A stretch of 64,000 nt of DNA from Streptomyces sp. NBC_00569 (GCF_036345255.1 NZ_CP107783.1:7991001-8055000); one strand, 5' to 3'. Numbered from the stretch's first letter, positions 7,892-16,958 are shown. A program made the numbers and translations. The notes: generated by a model from the sequence alone, not told the origin.

Positions 7892-9514
7892 TCACCCTTC
7901 CGCGGCGACCGTCCGCACCGTACCCACCGCTTCCACCGCTTCCGCCACGTCGACCGGCTCGGCCGCTTCGACGACCGGTTCGGCCTCCGGGCTGTCGTCG
8001 TCCGGCGTCGTCCGCTGCGGGAGGAGCGCGAGCACCGCCTGCCGGTCCGCTTCACTGGTCGCGTCGTCGTAGGGGTCGGGGGTGGCCGGCACCTGGAGGC
8101 GGTGGACGGCCCCCGCGCCCAGGCGCGCGTAGCCCCGTCCCGCCGGGACGTCCGGGGTGGGCGTCGTGTGGGGCGCGACCCCGAGAACGTCCTCGATCTG
8201 GTCGTACGTGGCCGGGCCGAGCACCACGCGCGCGCGTGTGTGCTGACAGACGGCGTCGGTCAGGGAGTCGAGGCTGTCGAACTGGTCGGCCACGACGACC
8301 GTGACGTTGGCCGCGCGCCCGTGCCGCAGAGGGACCTGCAGGAGGGTCTGCGGGTCCTTGCGCCCGTCGGCCGCGGCCAGATGACCGAGGACGCTGGGCC
8401 GGTCGAACAGAATCCACAGGGGGCGCCGGGTGTCTTCGGGCGCGGGGTGGCCGGCCTGGCGCGCCCGGTTCGCGGAGATCAGGCGCCGCTCCGTCTCGTG
8501 GGCCGCCCATTCCAGGCTGGCCAGCGCGCCGGCGAGCCCGCACTCGACGGCCAGGACACCGCTGCGTCCGGTCAGGCACGCGTAGTCGCCCGTTCCGTTG
8601 CCCTCCACGATGAGGACGTCACCGTGCTGGAGGGCCTGGAGAGCGATCGAGCGCAGGAGTGAGGTGGTCCCGCTGCCGGGGTGGCCGACGGCGAGGAGAT
8701 GCGGCTCGGTGGAGCGCATGCCTGTACGCCAGACGACGGGCGGCACGTCGCGCTGCTCGTCGCCGTCACCGAGGGGGAGGGTCCGCTGGGTGTCGCTCTC
8801 GTCGGTGAAGCCGAGAACCGTTTCGCCCGGTGCCGTGACGAAGCGCTGCGCGGCGATGTCGGTGGGCAGCGGGGGCAGGACGGTGACCGCCAGTCGGTTG
8901 CCCTCCTCGTCCCACTCGAAGTGGTACTCGCGGCCCCGGCCCGACTTGGCGTGCAGGAGCTGTTCGATGCGGGCGCGGGAGTCGGCCTCGCCGTCCGTGA
9001 AGTACGCCGGGTAGCGCACCACGATGCGTGAGACGCGCCCGTCGTCGTCGAAGTCGTACGACTCGAAGGCCTTCCGCCACTCGCCGCCGTGGGCGAAGAG
9101 CGGGTTCGGGTCCTCTGGGACGGAGAAGTACGGGACGAGCGCCTCGTAGAGCGCGGTGAGCCGCTCGACCTGGGACTCGTCGGGGCCGGTCGGCGCCGGC
9201 GGGGTGAGGTCCCGGCCCTTCCATGCGGCCGCTGCCATCAGGGTGATGAGCGCCAGCAGCGGCCCGTACGGAATCAGCACCACGACCAGGAACATGGCCG
9301 CCACCAGGAACAACAGTGGTCCCCGCCGGTCCTTCGGGGTGTCGGCCCACTTGTGCCGCCCTGCGGCTGCCAGGCGGCCCAGGCCCTTCGTGATCGTGAT
9401 CAGGGGATGGAGTACGTCGGTGGCCCCGTCGGCTGCCGTCCGTGCCAGTTCCCGGCTCCGGGCGATGGAGGCGCTGCCGTTGCTCAGAATGCGGGGGAGG
9501 GGGCGCCGAGCCAC
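7892..9514 (-). CDS. sffA: SffA-like FtsK/SpoIIIE-family septal ATPase
   Basis: A 540-residue protein with two membrane segments near residues 65-95 and a C-terminal P-loop domain. Size and partner (a small membrane protein gene directly upstream) match the S. coelicolor smeA-sffA pair, in which SffA is an FtsK/SpoIIIE-like protein brought to sporulation septa by SmeA and thought to act in DNA segregation. The P-loop reads GHPGSGTTS at residues 277-285, with Thr283 where the Walker A lysine should be. The Walker B-like segment is PLWILFDRPS. Acidic residues dominate the last 45 positions. It is co-transcribed with smeA, 37 bases apart. Confidence 0.85.
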   Translation of the reverse strand: MARRPLPRILSNGSASIARSRELARTAADGATDVLHPLITITKGLGRLAAAGRHKWADTPKDRRGPLLFLVAAMFLVVVLIPYGPLLALITLMAAAAWKGRDLTPPAPTGPDESQVERLTALYEALVPYFSVPEDPNPLFAHGGEWRKAFESYDFDDDGRVSRIVVRYPAYFTDGEADSRARIEQLLHAKSGRGREYHFEWDEEGNRLAVTVLPPLPTDIAAQRFVTAPGETVLGFTDESDTQRTLPLGDGDEQRDVPPVVWRTGMRSTEPHLLAVGHPGSGTTSLLRSIALQALQHGDVLIVEGNGTGDYACLTGRSGVLAVECGLAGALASLEWAAHETERRLISANRARQAGHPAPEDTRRPLWILFDRPSVLGHLAAADGRKDPQTLLQVPLRHGRAANVTVVVADQFDSLDSLTDAVCQHTRARVVLGPATYDQIEDVLGVAPHTTPTPDVPAGRGYARLGAGAVHRLQVPATPDPYDDATSEADRQAVLALLPQRTTPDDDSPEAEPVVEAAEPVDVAEAVEAVGTVRTVAAEG

Positions 9515-9551
9515 TTCTGTCTCCTGATGGTGCGTGCGAGGGGGGAGGGGG

Positions 9552-9746
9552 TCAGAACTTGATCCCGCCGAGCAGGCCGGCCAGGCTCGCGCCGCCGGCC
9601 TTGATGCTCGGGGCGATGGCGGTGCCCGCCAGGTAGAACCCGAAGAGAGCGCAGGTCAGACCGTGCGATGGCTTGAGTCCGTCTTTGCGGAAGAAGAGGA
9701 AGGCGATGATTCCGAGCAGCACCACGCCTGAGATGGACAGGATCAT
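9552..9746 (-). CDS. smeA: SmeA, small sporulation membrane protein
   Basis: A 64-residue protein with two hydrophobic segments (ISGVVLLGIIAFLFF at 4-18, and one around 30-48) joined by RKDGLKPSHG. Length, topology and position before an FtsK-like gene fit SmeA, which in S. coelicolor localises to sporulation septa and recruits SffA. AGGAGA lies 6 bases before the ATG. The upstream gap (9747-10028) has an AT-rich island around 9800-9855 (TATCTATACGATAAAA) that likely holds the developmental promoter, though I could not assign a sigma factor. Confidence 0.85.
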   Translation of the reverse strand: MILSISGVVLLGIIAFLFFRKDGLKPSHGLTCALFGFYLAGTAIAPSIKAGGASLAGLLGGIKF

Positions 9747-10028
9747 TTGAGTTCTCCTGGTCGATGGGGACAGTCACCATGAGTTCTTCCAGGCTCACAG
9801 CATGTATCTATACGATAAAAGGTGCAAATGGGTGGAATATTCTTTAATTCACCCGTTCGGCAGGCGTCCGGTGAGCCTCCTGGGCGTGTGCTGTACCGCC
9901 GTCAGAGCTCTTCGTGATCTTTGCCTCGGTCGGCGCTGCTCATGTGTCGAACCGGGCAGTACTCTGTCGATTCACTCGTACGGCCGCACGGTCGTAGCAC
10001 TCCGTATACGCAAAGGCGGTCTGTTCCG

Positions 10029-10421
10029 ATGAGCGAAGTCCCCGACCCCGAGGTCGTGGAACTGGCGACCAAGATCTTCGATCTTGCGCGCCGGGGCGAG
10101 AGCGAACAGCTCGCCTCCTATGTCGACGCGGGTGTATCGGCGAACCTCACGAACGACCGTGGCGACACCCTCGTGATGCTCGCCGCCTATCACGGGCACG
10201 CCGAGGCGGTCCGCGCGCTCCTCGCGCGCGGCGCCGACGCCGACCGCGCCAACGACCGGGGCCAGACCCCGCTCGCGGGCGCCGTCTTCAAGGGCGCGGA
10301 CGAAGTGATCCGGGCATTGCTGGACGGCGGTGCCGACCCGGCGGCGGGGACCCCGTCGGCGGTCGACACCGCCCGGATGTTCGGCAAGGCGGAGCTTCTG
10401 GAGCTCTTTGGCACTTCCTGA
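10029..10421 (+). CDS. Small ankyrin-repeat protein
   Basis: A 130-residue soluble protein made almost entirely of ankyrin repeats. Repeats are visible as NDRGDTLVMLAAYHGHAEAVRALLARGAD and NDRGQTPLAGAVFKGADEVIRALLDGGAD, with a capping repeat at each end. Such proteins bind partner proteins; no catalytic motif is present. I chose the ATG at 10029 (AAAGGCGG about 10 bases upstream) over a longer frame opening at 9921, whose extra residues look non-coding. It is divergent from smeA. Function unknown. Confidence 0.85.
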   Translation: MSEVPDPEVVELATKIFDLARRGESEQLASYVDAGVSANLTNDRGDTLVMLAAYHGHAEAVRALLARGADADRANDRGQTPLAGAVFKGADEVIRALLDGGADPAAGTPSAVDTARMFGKAELLELFGTS

Positions 10422-10699
10422 GACACCGGCTTTGACCAGCCAGAACGGGGGAGCAGGAAATGTGGTCGCGGCGAGAAGAACCGCTGGGTCATCATGACGA
10501 CGTGATTTACGGACGCGACGGCGGGGCAGATGGTGCCACACCGCGTGGGCCGTGAACGGTCCGATTCGGGCCACAGACGAGAGGCAGAGGAAGATGGTCT
10601 ACAGCAAGCAAGAGACGGCGGGCGCCCCGCAGTGTTGTCGCGCGGCCAGGTAGTGCAGTTCCCCCGGTTGCGTCGACGCTTGATGTGAGGCTGTTTCCC

Positions 10700-12118
10700 A
10701 TGTTCGATCCGGTCATAGCGCCCAGCGGTACGCTGCTCGGCCTGCTGCAGAGGGGCCGTGGCGACGGCACCCTGCACGCGCTGACGGCGCCGCGCGCCGA
10801 AGCGCTCGCGGCTCTCAATCACTGTGTGCTGAGCGACCCCCGCCACGACTGGCAGGTGGAGAACCGCTCGCTGTACTACGCCCGTCTCTACCTCGACCTC
10901 CACGGAGAGCTCGGGGAGATCGAGCGGCACCTCTTCGACCCCGACGACGTCCTCAATACGGACGAGTCGCGCACGGGCCTCGCGCTCGCGGTCCTCGGCC
11001 ACCTCGCCTCGTACGGCAGGCGCGACGCCCTGGAGCTGTTGCGCCGCTACGCCGCCTTCGGGTCCAGCTGGGCCTGGGCGCTCGACGAGCTGGCCCTGCG
11101 CGACGACGACGCGGGTCTGCGCGTGCTCGCCGCCCCCATCCTCGACAGATTCCCCGAGGGCGCCGAGGGCGACGCCGAACTGGCCGCCGCCGTGCGCGAC
11201 GCCTTCGAACCGCGCCCTTGGCGGCTGTGGGCCGACGACCCCAGGGAAGCCATCGGCGCCCGCGTGCGCGCCGCTCAGGAACGCGGCTCCTTCGACCAGT
11301 GGCAGCGCCAGATGCGCCCCTCCGGGCCACGCCCCGGGTGGAGCGTGCGGGCCGTCTTCGACTGGGCCCAGGAAGGCCTCGAACGGGGAGCCGTCCTGTA
11401 CGTGCCCGCCGCGCGCTGCCTGACCGCCGTCGCCGGACCCGGCGACAGGGCCGAGATCGTCCAGGCCGCGCTCACCGGGCATGACGGCGCCCGCAGCACG
11501 GCACTGCGCTATCTCGCCGACGCCCATGATCCCGACGTACTCGATCTGATCGAGGCCGCCGTGGAGAGTCCCTCGCACGCTGTCGTGGACGCCGCCCTCG
11601 ACGCCTTCGAACGCATGCGGACGGTCGCCTCTCTGGAGCGCGCCCGCCGCTGGGCCCCCAGGCCCGACGCCCTCGGCGCCGCCGCGGGACGCATGCTCGC
11701 CTGCCGCGGCGGCGCCCAGGACACCGAACTGGTCCTGGCCGCACTGCGCGAGGCGGTGCGCGGCGAAGGCGCCGACGCACCGACACTGTGGCCCCTGGTC
11801 GACGGGGCCGGGCGCCTCGGCATCGCCTGCGCCGCCCCCGTCCTGCGCCACGTCTACAGAGAGACCGCCTCGTCCCATCTGCGCGGCCACGCCGCCAAGG
11901 CCCTGGCCGCCACCGACCCGTCCTTCGCCGCCGGATTCGCCGTCGAATGCCTGTGGGACTGCGAGGAATCGACCCGTGAGGTCGCCGCGCGCCACGCGGA
12001 GACGGGCGACGCGCGCGTCGTGGACCAGCTCCGGAGACTCGCCGCCGACCCGGCCGAGGAGGCCGAGGTGCAGACCGCGGTGCGCAGCAGAATAGGACCG
12101 GACGCGACGGCTTTGTGA
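10700..12118 (+). CDS. HEAT-repeat protein
   Basis: A 472-residue, mostly alpha-helical protein with repeated helix pairs of HEAT type, clearest in the C-terminal half (GARSTALRYLADAHDPDVLDLIEAA, then SHAVVDAALDAFERMR, and LRGHAAKALAATDPSFA). The N-terminal 130 residues are less repetitive. HEAT proteins are scaffolds; no enzyme motif is seen. The start is the ATG at 10700, with GTGAGG ten bases upstream; a GTG at 10685 is too close to that ribosome site. A strong hairpin follows the stop. Neighbours do not point to a role. Confidence 0.8.
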   Translation: MFDPVIAPSGTLLGLLQRGRGDGTLHALTAPRAEALAALNHCVLSDPRHDWQVENRSLYYARLYLDLHGELGEIERHLFDPDDVLNTDESRTGLALAVLGHLASYGRRDALELLRRYAAFGSSWAWALDELALRDDDAGLRVLAAPILDRFPEGAEGDAELAAAVRDAFEPRPWRLWADDPREAIGARVRAAQERGSFDQWQRQMRPSGPRPGWSVRAVFDWAQEGLERGAVLYVPAARCLTAVAGPGDRAEIVQAALTGHDGARSTALRYLADAHDPDVLDLIEAAVESPSHAVVDAALDAFERMRTVASLERARRWAPRPDALGAAAGRMLACRGGAQDTELVLAALREAVRGEGADAPTLWPLVDGAGRLGIACAAPVLRHVYRETASSHLRGHAAKALAATDPSFAAGFAVECLWDCEESTREVAARHAETGDARVVDQLRRLAADPAEEAEVQTAVRSRIGPDATAL

Positions 12119-12171
12119 CCGGCGGCTTTCCGGGAGGCAACGCTCGAAGGACGCTGCCTCCCGGCCGCCGG
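12119..12171 (+). terminator. Terminator after the HEAT-repeat gene
   Basis: A two-part stem: CCGGGAGGCA (12130-12139) pairs with TGCCTCCCGG (12155-12164), and the outer CCGGCGG pairs with CCGCCGG (12165-12171) across a 3-base bulge. Confidence 0.8.
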
Positions 12172-12258
12172 CGGGCGAGGGCCAACGCTCATGGGACGTT
12201 CCTCGCCAGGAAAGATCCACGTTGACGTGGCCACGCTCGACGCGACGACAACACCGGT

Positions 12259-13383
12259 ATGCGTGTCGTCATCGTCACCGAGTCCTTTCCCCCCGACATC
12301 AACGGTGTGGCTCACTGCGCCCTGCAGACCGCCCGGCACCTCGCCGCCCGCGGTCACGATCCCCTCGTCATCGCCCCGGCCACCGCGCCGGGCCCTGACG
12401 CCGACACCGACGCCCCTTGCCCCGTCATACGGGTGCCGTCCCTGCCCCTGCCGGGCTACCCGCAGGTCAGGGTGGCGCTGCCGAGCCGCCGGGTCGCCGC
12501 CGCCGTGGCCGCGCACGGCGCCGAACTCGTCCATCTGGCCAGCCCGTTCATCCTCGGCGTGCGCGGCATGGCCGCCGCGTCACGGCTGCGGATCCCCGCC
12601 GTCGCCGTCTACCAGACCGACCTCGCCGGTTACGCGCGTACGTACATGGGGGCCGGTGAGGCGACCGCTTGGCGGCGGATCCGCAGCGTCCACGGTGCCG
12701 CCGACCGCACACTCGCCCCGTCCAGCGCCGCGGTGCGCGACCTTGAGGTGCACGGGGTGCCGCGCGTGCGGCTCTGGCCACGCGGGGTGGACACCGTCCG
12801 CTTCCGGCCCGACCTGCGCGACGGGGCCCTGCGGCGCGAGCTCGCCCCTGACGGAGAGCTGATCGTCGGCTACGTCGGCCGGCTCGCCCCCGAGAAACAA
12901 GTCGACTTGTTGGCAGGCGCCTGCGCCCTCGACGGTGTGCGCGTGGTCGTCGTCGGCGACGGCCCCAGCGAGCCCGGCCTGCGCGAGGCACTCCCCGGCG
13001 CCGTCTTCCTCGGCCGCCGCACCGGTGCCGAACTCGCCCGCATCTTCGCCTCGTTGGACATCTTCGCCCACACGGGGCCCTACGAGACGTTCTGCCAGAC
13101 CGTGCAGGAGGCCATGGCCAGCGGCGTGCCGGTGATCGCGCCCGCCGCCGGCGGGCCGCTGGACCTCGTCGCACACGGCAGGACCGGGCTCCTCGTGGCA
13201 CCCGGCGACGCGGCCGCCGTACGCGACGCCGTCTGGTCGCTCGCCGAGGACCCGCTGCGCCGTCTCGCCTACGGGGCAGCCGGCCGCAGCACGGTCGAAG
13301 GGCGGACCTGGGCGGCCGTCGGTGACCAGCTCGTCGGCCACTACGAAGACGTCCTCGACGCGCGGACGGCGGTGGCGGCATGA
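12259..13383 (+). CDS. Glycosyltransferase, GT4 family (mannosyltransferase-like)
   Basis: A 374-residue GT-B glycosyltransferase. It starts MRVVIVTESFPPDINGVAH, the hallmark of the PimB/MgtA-like group that uses GDP-mannose, and has YVGRLAPEKQ at the donor-domain entry and the EX7E motif in GPYETFCQTVQEAMASG. The acceptor is unknown; phospholipid or secondary-metabolite mannosylation are the usual roles of relatives. It is the first gene of a coupled operon: its TGA overlaps the ATG of the next glycosyltransferase (ATGA). No clear ribosome site precedes the ATG. Confidence 0.87.
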   Translation: MRVVIVTESFPPDINGVAHCALQTARHLAARGHDPLVIAPATAPGPDADTDAPCPVIRVPSLPLPGYPQVRVALPSRRVAAAVAAHGAELVHLASPFILGVRGMAAASRLRIPAVAVYQTDLAGYARTYMGAGEATAWRRIRSVHGAADRTLAPSSAAVRDLEVHGVPRVRLWPRGVDTVRFRPDLRDGALRRELAPDGELIVGYVGRLAPEKQVDLLAGACALDGVRVVVVGDGPSEPGLREALPGAVFLGRRTGAELARIFASLDIFAHTGPYETFCQTVQEAMASGVPVIAPAAGGPLDLVAHGRTGLLVAPGDAAAVRDAVWSLAEDPLRRLAYGAAGRSTVEGRTWAAVGDQLVGHYEDVLDARTAVAA

Positions 13384-14597
13384 GCGGGCTGCGGATCGTG
13401 CGTCTCGCCAACTTCGTCGCGCCCGCATCGGGCGGGCTGCGGACCGCCCTGCGGGAGTTGGGGGCCGGCTACCGCGCCGCCGGGCACGAGCCCGTCCTGA
13501 TCGTGCCGGGGGAGCGGGCCGCCGAGCACGAGAGCGCGCAGGGCCGCGTCATCACGCTGCCGGGGACGCTGCTTCCCGGCACCGGGGGCTACCGGGTCCT
13601 CACCGACCGGCGGCGCGTGGCCGAACTGCTCGAGCGTCTCGCCCCCGACCGGATCGAGGTGTCCGACCGTACGACCCTGAGGTGGACAGGGGAGTGGGCA
13701 CGGCGTGCCCGGGTGCCCGCCGTGATGGTGTCCCACGAGACGGCCGACGGCGTCCTGCGGACCTGGGGGCTGCCCGAGAAGGTCGCCCTGCGCGCCGCCG
13801 ACGCGCTCAACTCCCGCACCGCGCACGCCTACGCGCGCGTGGTGTGCACGACCGAGTACGCCGAACGCGAGTTCATCCGCATCGGGGCACGCAACGTCGT
13901 ACGCGCCCCGCTCGGCGTCGATCTGGAGCGCTGTCACCCGGGCCTGCGGGACCCCGCCGTGCGGGAGCGGTACGCGCGCGTGGGTGAGGTGCTGCTCGTC
14001 CTGTGCTCGCGTCTGTCCGTGGAGAAGCGGCCCGGGACCGCACTCGACGCGCTGGCCGCCCTCCGTCGCCGGGGGACGCAGGCGGTACTCGTCGTCGCCG
14101 GGGACGGGCCGTTGCGGGCCCGGCTCGAACAGCAGGCGCGCGCACGGAGGTTGCCGGTGAGGTTCCTCGGGCACGTCGCGGACCGCGGGCGGCTTGCGGC
14201 GTTGCAGGCCGCCGCCGACGTGTGCCTCGCGCCGGGACCCGCGGAGACGTTCGGGCTCGCCGCGCTCGAGGCGATGGCCTGCGGCACACCCGTCGTCGCC
14301 AGCGCGTCGTCCGCGCTGCCCGAGGTCGTGGGGTCCGCCGGGGGAGTCGCACAGGACACCGGTGAGGCGTTCGCCGTCGCGGTGACGGAACTCGTCGCAC
14401 GGCCCCGGGACGAACGCCGCGAGGCCGCACGCGCGCGTGCGGAGTGCTTCGGGTGGGGCGCCGCGGTGGACGCCTTCCTGCAGGCGCATGACGCGGTACG
14501 GGTGAGGGCCGAGGTGCCTCTGCGGGGGACGGCGGACGTTTCTCTGCGGGGGACGGTCGACGTGCCGATACGGGTGACCGGGCGGGATGCCGTATGA
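13380..14597 (+). CDS. Glycosyltransferase, GT4-like, with C-terminal repeat
   Basis: A 405-residue GT-B glycosyltransferase. Visible are LANFVAPASGGLRTALREL at the acceptor side, VLLVLCSRLSVEKRP and the EX7E motif in GPAETFGLAALEAMACG. It probably works on the same glycoconjugate as the preceding enzyme, with which it overlaps by 4 bases. The last 24 residues are three 8-residue repeats (VPLRGTAD, VSLRGTVD, VPIRVTGR) encoded by tandem 24-base units; family members usually end before this. Its TGA overlaps the ATG of the SGNH hydrolase gene. Confidence 0.85.
   Translation: MSGLRIVRLANFVAPASGGLRTALRELGAGYRAAGHEPVLIVPGERAAEHESAQGRVITLPGTLLPGTGGYRVLTDRRRVAELLERLAPDRIEVSDRTTLRWTGEWARRARVPAVMVSHETADGVLRTWGLPEKVALRAADALNSRTAHAYARVVCTTEYAEREFIRIGARNVVRAPLGVDLERCHPGLRDPAVRERYARVGEVLLVLCSRLSVEKRPGTALDALAALRRRGTQAVLVVAGDGPLRARLEQQARARRLPVRFLGHVADRGRLAALQAAADVCLAPGPAETFGLAALEAMACGTPVVASASSALPEVVGSAGGVAQDTGEAFAVAVTELVARPRDERREAARARAECFGWGAAVDAFLQAHDAVRVRAEVPLRGTADVSLRGTVDVPIRVTGRDAV
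14514..14585 (+). repeat. Three tandem 24-base units
   Basis: Units at 14514-14537, 14538-14561 and 14562-14585 encode VPLRGTAD, VSLRGTVD and VPIRVTGR. The first two are nearly identical; the third has diverged. The array stays in frame and extends the C-terminus of the glycosyltransferase. Confidence 0.8.
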
Positions 14598-15442
14598 GCG
14601 CGGTACTGCGGTTCGTCGCGCTCGGGGACTCACTCACCGAAGGGGTCGGCGACCCGGTGGGAGGCGCCTGGCGCGGCTGGGCCGAGCTGCTCTCCACCGG
14701 TCTCACCCCGGACGGCACACCCGTGGAGTTCCACAACTTCGCGGCGAGCGGCGCCCAGACATCTGACGTCCTCGCCCGGCAGATGCCCCAGGCGCTCGCT
14801 CTGCGGCCCGACATCGCCTCCGTCCTCGTCGGCGTCAACGACACCCTGCGCCGCACGTTCGACATCCACGCCGTGGCCGCCCGCCTCGACCACGTGTACG
14901 CGGCGTTCACGGAACAGGGCGCGGTCCTGCTCACGGCGTGCCTGCCCGACCCCGGCACGATGCTGGGGCTGCCCGGGCTGCTCGGCCGGCCTCTCGCGAG
15001 GCGCCAGCAGGCGGTGAACTCGGTCGTCCACGCCCTGTCCGAGCGTTACGGCGCCGTGCATCTGCACGCGGCCGAGGGGGCATGGGTCGCCGACCGCTCC
15101 ATGTGGAGCGCGGACCGGCTGCACCCCGGTGAACGGGGGCACCGGATGCTCGCCGCGCGGTTCCACGCCCTGCTCGCGGCCGACGGGCACGCCCAGGGCA
15201 CGCCGCCGTCGCCGCAGCCCGAACGGCCCGCGCCCACGCGCTCGGCGAGCTTGTTGTGGCTCGCCACGGCCGGCACGGGCTGGGTCGCACGGCGGTGCAC
15301 CGACCTGCTGCCCCAGCTCCTCACCCTCGCCGCGGACGAGCTGCGCCACCGGGCACGTGGCACCAGCGCCCGTCTGGACCTGCGGGCGTCCAGCTCGGCG
15401 CTCGCGGCGCTGGCGGCCGTGGAACAGGCGGACGCGGCGTGA
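14594..15442 (+). CDS. SGNH/GDSL hydrolase
   Basis: A 282-residue esterase-type hydrolase with all four blocks: FVALGDSLTEGVGD (catalytic Ser), NFAASGAQTSDV (Gly), LVGVNDTLR (Asn) and DRLHPGERGH (Asp and His). Residues about 205-282 are an additional helical tail beyond the hydrolase fold. There is no signal peptide, so it should act in the cytoplasm. Coupling by ATGA to two glycosyltransferases suggests it removes or transfers an acyl group on the same sugar product, which is inference from context. Confidence 0.85.
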   Translation: MSAVLRFVALGDSLTEGVGDPVGGAWRGWAELLSTGLTPDGTPVEFHNFAASGAQTSDVLARQMPQALALRPDIASVLVGVNDTLRRTFDIHAVAARLDHVYAAFTEQGAVLLTACLPDPGTMLGLPGLLGRPLARRQQAVNSVVHALSERYGAVHLHAAEGAWVADRSMWSADRLHPGERGHRMLAARFHALLAADGHAQGTPPSPQPERPAPTRSASLLWLATAGTGWVARRCTDLLPQLLTLAADELRHRARGTSARLDLRASSSALAALAAVEQADAA

Positions 15443-15513
15443 GGGCGGTTGGCGCGTGAGGTGACGTGATGGTGGGCGGATCCGGTCCCGGGGGTCGGTG
15501 GTCGCTGAGAGGG

Positions 15514-16335
15514 CTACCCGTCAGCGGCCCGCCACCGGGACGAAACGACGAAACGGACCGGTGTGCCCGGGGTCGCCTGTGCCGCGGCGGGCAGGTCTTC
15601 CCGGCGTACGACCGCGACCACGGGACAGCCGCCCGTCGTCGGGTGGTCGGCGAGGAACACGACCGGCCTGCCGTCCGGCGGTACCTGTACGGCCCCAAGG
15701 GCCATTCCCTCACTGGGGAGTTCGCCCTCCGACGCCCTGAACGGGGGCGGCTCTTCCGTTCGCAGGCCGATGTGGTTGCTCGCCGACGACACGCGGTACG
15801 CGCGTGTGGTCGGCGCGCGCAGGGACGCCGCAGCGAACCAGTCCGCGCGCGGCCCGAGCGAGACACGCAGCACCAACTCACGCGGCGGCCCCGGCTGCGG
15901 GGCTATGTCCACGCGCGCGTGCACCGTCGACACCGTGCCCAGGGGGAGCACCGCGCCGTCCGCGAGGGGGGCCGGGCCGAGCCCGGAGAGCAGGTCGGTC
16001 GACCGGCTGCCGAGGACCGGCTCGACGGCCACCCCACCGGCGAACGCCGCGTAACTGCGTACCCCGCAGAGCGCGGGTCCGAGGTCGAGGAGCGCCCCGG
16101 CCGGGATCCGTACGGGCGCGCCCCAGGCGACCGGCCGTCCGTCCACGGTCACCCTGCACGGCGCGCCCACCACGGCGACCGTCACCTCGCAACGCGGCCG
16201 TACGGCACATCCGTCGAGGGTGGTCTCCAGGACGGCGGCCGCGGGCGGGTTGCCGACGAGCCGGTTGGCGAGGCGGGCGGCGGGGAGGTCGAGCGCGCCG
16301 GAGTGCGGCACCCCGAGATGCGCGTGTCCGGGCCC
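15514..16335 (-). pseudogene. pxpC: 5-oxoprolinase subunit C (PxpC/KipA), N-terminally truncated
   Basis: About 275 residues of the biotin-dependent-carboxylase-like protein PxpC (KipA) are intact from GPGHAHLGVPHSGALD to the C-terminus, including SNHIGLRTE, EGMALGAVQVPPDG and DHPTTGGCPVVAVV. The normal first 20 or so residues (with the VQD-GR segment) are missing. At 16330-16340 the frame runs instead into an MFS gene in a different frame. PxpC works with PxpA and PxpB to cleave 5-oxoproline to glutamate using ATP; both partners are absent here. I read this as the 3' side of a deletion that also removed pxpA and pxpB. A frame opening at 16422 exists but translates MFS DNA out of frame. Confidence 0.75.
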
Positions 16336-16848
16336 ACGCACTCTGCACCGCTCCCAGGGTGCGGCCACGGTTCCTGGCCGTGGTGTACTCGGCGACGAGG
16401 ATCGCGCCGACCGCCCACTCACCGCCGAAGCCGAGGCCCTGAAGGGCGCGGAAGACCGGCAGCGTCTCGTAATCGGGGGCGAAACCGCAGGCCACGGTGA
16501 AGACCGCGTACGTGGCGACCGTGATCAGCAGGGCCTTCACGCGGCCGATGCGGTCCGCGACGACGCCGGCGACGGCGCCGCCGATCGCGGAGACGACGAG
16601 CGGGACCGTGGTCAGGCCGGTCTGGCCGCTGTCGAGCCCGAAGTACGCGGCGAGCGCGACCATGCTCAGCGGCAGCGTGAAGTGGTCGAACGAGTCGAGC
16701 GCATAGCCCCCGAAGGCGCCCCCGAAGGCGCGTCGGCCGCGCGGGCCGAGATCGCGCAGCCAGCCGAACGCGCCCTCCGAGGGCGGGAGTTCACCAGGGC
16801 GCGCGGGAGATGAGGGCACTGCCGCGTCGGGCGGTGGGGTCGTGTCAT
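16336..16848 (-). pseudogene. MFS metabolite transporter, 3'-truncated and frameshifted
   Basis: The first five or so membrane segments of an AAHS/MHS-type MFS transporter are recognisable: GGYALDSFDHFTLPLSMVAL, GVVADRIGRVKALL and RALQGLGFGGEWAVGAILVAEY. The match stops after GRTLGAVQSAWA, where pxpC begins in another frame, so about 60% of the protein is lost. The only well-placed ATG (16848, with GAGG upstream) is not in the transporter's frame, so a second lesion near the N-terminus is likely. Such transporters commonly sit at the head of pxp operons next to a GntR regulator, as here. Confidence 0.75.
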
Positions 16849-16941
16849 GGGCACCTCGCAGGAGGAGAGGGGGGCTTCCTGAGTGGGCTGAACCGATGGA
16901 CGCGGAGCGTGGGGGGATCCGCGTCTGCCCGCCAAAGTGGA

Positions 16942-16958
16942 GGATCGTTGAACGATCC
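16942..16958. promoter_or_regulatory. GntR operator palindrome
   Basis: GGATCGTT-G-AACGATCC is a perfect 8+1+8 palindrome in the gap between the GntR gene and the divergent MFS/pxp remnant, where a FadR/FCD-type regulator would bind. Confidence 0.6.

Noticed and set aside
10190..12220. A 676-codon minus-strand open frame opposite the ankyrin and HEAT-repeat genes
   Set aside because: Gly/Val/Gln-rich antisense product with no fold; both plus-strand genes have clear repeats and ribosome sites.
16336..16848. Functional MFS-PxpC fusion protein
   Set aside because: The two parts are in different reading frames at the join, and the MFS part has no in-frame start.
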